A stretch of DNA of 64,000 nt, from the NCBI GenBank assembly GCA_023411815.1, contig JAEYOJ010000133.1:1-64000 (forward strand), read 5' to 3'. Numbering within the stretch: position 1 is the stretch's first letter; every line of letters starts with the position of its first letter. Source of the stretch: Pseudomonadota bacterium (lineage in GTDB: Bacteria; Desulfobacterota; Desulfovibrionia; Desulfovibrionales; Desulfovibrionaceae). The translations under genes and the position numbers were made by a program. The notes under the pieces are model-generated. The model worked only from the letters and a program-made list of their open reading frames with translations, searched no databases and was not told the DNA's origin. Shown one piece after another: positions 62,633-64,000 of this stretch.

Positions 62633-63334
62633 TTACTCTTCGCCCAGGCTTTCCAGGGCCAGCCGTGCGGCATTCTGCTCGGCCCTCTTGAGGCTCGCGC
62701 CTGCGGCTGCGAAGGAAGGGCCTTCGGGCAGGCGCACCTCCACCTCGTAGATGCGGGCGTGGTCCGGGCCGCTGGCGCCGAGCTGGACATATACGGGCCG
62801 CTTCTTGAAACGCTGCTGGGTTATCTCCTGCAGCCTGGTTTTGTAGTCCTTGACCTTGGGCAGGTCCGCGGTCTCGGGCAACAGATCCTGGAATGTCCTC
62901 GCTACGAAATCCCATGCCGCCTGATAGCCTCCGTCAAGGAACACGGCGCCGAGCAGAGCCTCCAGCGCATCCGCCAGCAGGGAATCCCGGTCGCGGCCGC
63001 CCTGGCTCTCCTCTCCGCGCCCGAGCAGGATGATGCGGTCCAGTCCCAAGTCGCGGGCTTTTTGGGCCAGGGTTTTTTCCTTGACCAAACGAGAGCGGAT
63101 GCGGGTGAGCTGGCCTTCCTGCGCCGTGGGAAAACGCTGGAAAAGGCACTCGGATATGGTCAGCTCCAGGACCGCATCGCCCAGAAACTCCAGGCGTTCA
63201 TTGCTCTCCAGCGCGAGCTCGTGCTCGTTGGCATAGGAGCTGTGGGTCAAGGCGCGGGTCAGGTACGCGGGCTGCTCGAACCGGTAATCGAGTTCCGATT
63301 GGATCGCGGCAAGTCGATCCATGTCCATTGGCAT
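62633..63334 (-). CDS. rnc: Ribonuclease III
   Basis: A 233-residue double-strand RNA endonuclease. The catalytic signature NERLEFLGDAVLEL is at 45-58, with later DSLLADALEALLGAVFLDGG (second acidic pair) and a C-terminal dsRNA-binding domain (DYKTRLQEITQQRFKKRPVY and AGASLKRAEQNAARLAL). AAGGAGGG lies 7 bases before the ATG. Confidence 0.97.
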   Translation of the reverse strand: MPMDMDRLAAIQSELDYRFEQPAYLTRALTHSSYANEHELALESNERLEFLGDAVLELTISECLFQRFPTAQEGQLTRIRSRLVKEKTLAQKARDLGLDRIILLGRGEESQGGRDRDSLLADALEALLGAVFLDGGYQAAWDFVARTFQDLLPETADLPKVKDYKTRLQEITQQRFKKRPVYVQLGASGPDHARIYEVEVRLPEGPSFAAAGASLKRAEQNAARLALESLGEE

Positions 63335-63494
63335 GTGTTGCCCTCCTTGGAATTCATCTACTTACCGTGTAAACAGCCTCTGCGTCAAAATGCGGCGCGA
63401 GGCGGGCCGGATCGGTTCCCGACCGCGATCACGCGAGTTGAAGCCTTGGCCCTGTCCTGGTACATGCAAGCAAATGCTCCACGAGGAGGACGCA

Positions 63495-64000
63495 ATGGTC
63501 GGCATCTATATCGGCTCCACGGCCGGATATTCGGGCAAGAACATGGTAGTCATGGGTCTTGGCCTGAAGCTGCAGAAGGAAGGCTACAACGTGGGCTACA
63601 TGAAGCCTGTGGGAGCCATGCCGATCACCGTGGGTGACCGGTCCGGGGACGAGGACGCCCGTTTCGTCCAGGATGTGCTCGGCCTGGATGACGATCCCGC
63701 GGCGGTCACGCCGGTGCTTGTGACCCAGGATTTCAAGATCCGCGCTTTCGGCGGCCACTGCGAAGACCTCATGACGCCCATCGAGGAAAACTACAAGCGG
63801 CTTTCCAAGGGGCGCGACGCCGTGCTCATCGCGGGTTCGGGCTCCATGTACTCGGGCAAGTATTGCGGTGTGGACGGGGTTTCCGTGGTCAAGCGCCTGG
63901 GAGCCAAGGCCGTGGTCATCGACCGCTTCCACAAGGAGCTCAACTACGACTATCTGGCCGTGCTCCGGGAGGAGCTTGGCGAAGCCATGATAGGCGCGGT
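63495..64000 (+). CDS. P-loop protein like the Pta N-terminal/BioD-type domain (partial)
   Basis: The start of a gene that runs past the window end: MVGIYIGSTAGYSGKNMVVMGLGLKLQKEGYNVGYMKPVGA..., with Walker A GSTAGYSGKN, as in the N-terminal domain of long phosphotransacetylases and in stand-alone BioD/CobQ-like proteins (DRTGG type). At least 168 residues are present. GAGGAGG precedes the ATG. Whether the full protein includes the PTA catalytic domain cannot be seen. Confidence 0.85.
   Translation, partial: MVGIYIGSTAGYSGKNMVVMGLGLKLQKEGYNVGYMKPVGAMPITVGDRSGDEDARFVQDVLGLDDDPAAVTPVLVTQDFKIRAFGGHCEDLMTPIEENYKRLSKGRDAVLIAGSGSMYSGKYCGVDGVSVVKRLGAKAVVIDRFHKELNYDYLAVLREELGEAMIGA

Noticed and set aside
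1..64000. tRNA genes, CRISPR arrays, insertion sequences
   Set aside because: None recognised by eye; no transposase, integrase, cas genes or direct-repeat arrays seen.

Overview
The window looks like a chromosomal segment of a GC-rich, motile, Gram-negative anaerobe of the Desulfovibrio type (Desulfovibrionales). The clues are the order yceD-rpmF-plsX-fabH-fabG-acpP-fabF-glyA, a ferredoxin-thioredoxin-reductase catalytic subunit beside a glutaredoxin, abundant two-component proteins, sigma-54 promoters and TraF_2-type outer-membrane proteins. The species is not named from the sequence; this is inference from gene content. No tRNA, rRNA, CRISPR array, insertion sequence or prophage was recognised.

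Layout. 0.2-6.9 kb: fatty-acid and phospholipid initiation operon (minus strand) ending in glyA, preceded by a divergent promoter and rpmB. 7.6-13 kb: a CsgD/VpsT-like regulator, a membrane-fused spermidine-synthase-like protein, a periplasmic protein plus outer-membrane barrel pair of unknown role, and a hemerythrin-fold protein that has lost metal ligands. 13-24 kb: a zinc/envelope-stress region holding zraR-, zraS- and zraP-like genes. The regulator is separated from kinase and chaperone by a TraF_2 outer-membrane protein, a VWA lipoprotein with a large coiled-coil membrane protein, and a hybrid histidine kinase. zraP has a good sigma-54 promoter with an array of GTGCA half-sites upstream. 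24-34 kb: NifU-domain protein, gltX, a drug/metabolite-type permease, two HD-domain proteins with altered catalytic motifs, a PLP aminotransferase, an orphan ParB-like protein, two small accessory genes, and the FTR-glutaredoxin pair. 34-37.6 kb: a complete polar amino-acid ABC transporter. 37.9-42.3 kb: a phosphoesterase/nucleotidyltransferase pair, tmk, a YhaM-like HD nuclease and an acyltransferase. 42.8-51.4 kb: surE, class II aldolase, gap, an HWE/HisKA_2 sensor kinase and dnaE. 51.5-62.6 kb: queD, dtd, an RsbW/STAS partner-switching pair, two glycosyltransferases, and flagellar genes (fliK-like, flgD, flgE, flagellin). 62.6-64 kb: rnc and the start of a Pta/BioD-like P-loop protein that runs off the window.

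The most interesting signals are: (1) a dispersed structured repeat, present three times, each copy 3' of a gene and in that gene's orientation; (2) a flagellin leader with a consensus sigma-54 promoter and two perfect ACANGGA motifs, one over the Shine-Dalgarno, suggesting CsrA control; (3) the split zraP-zraS/zraR locus with its sigma-54 promoter; (4) two-gene modules of unknown function (VWA lipoprotein with coiled-coil membrane protein; nucleotidyltransferase with calcineurin-like phosphoesterase overlapping by ATGA; periplasmic protein with outer-membrane barrel); (5) several proteins with recognisable folds but damaged catalytic or metal-binding motifs. Most starts were trimmed from the longest open frame using Shine-Dalgarno placement and family length.
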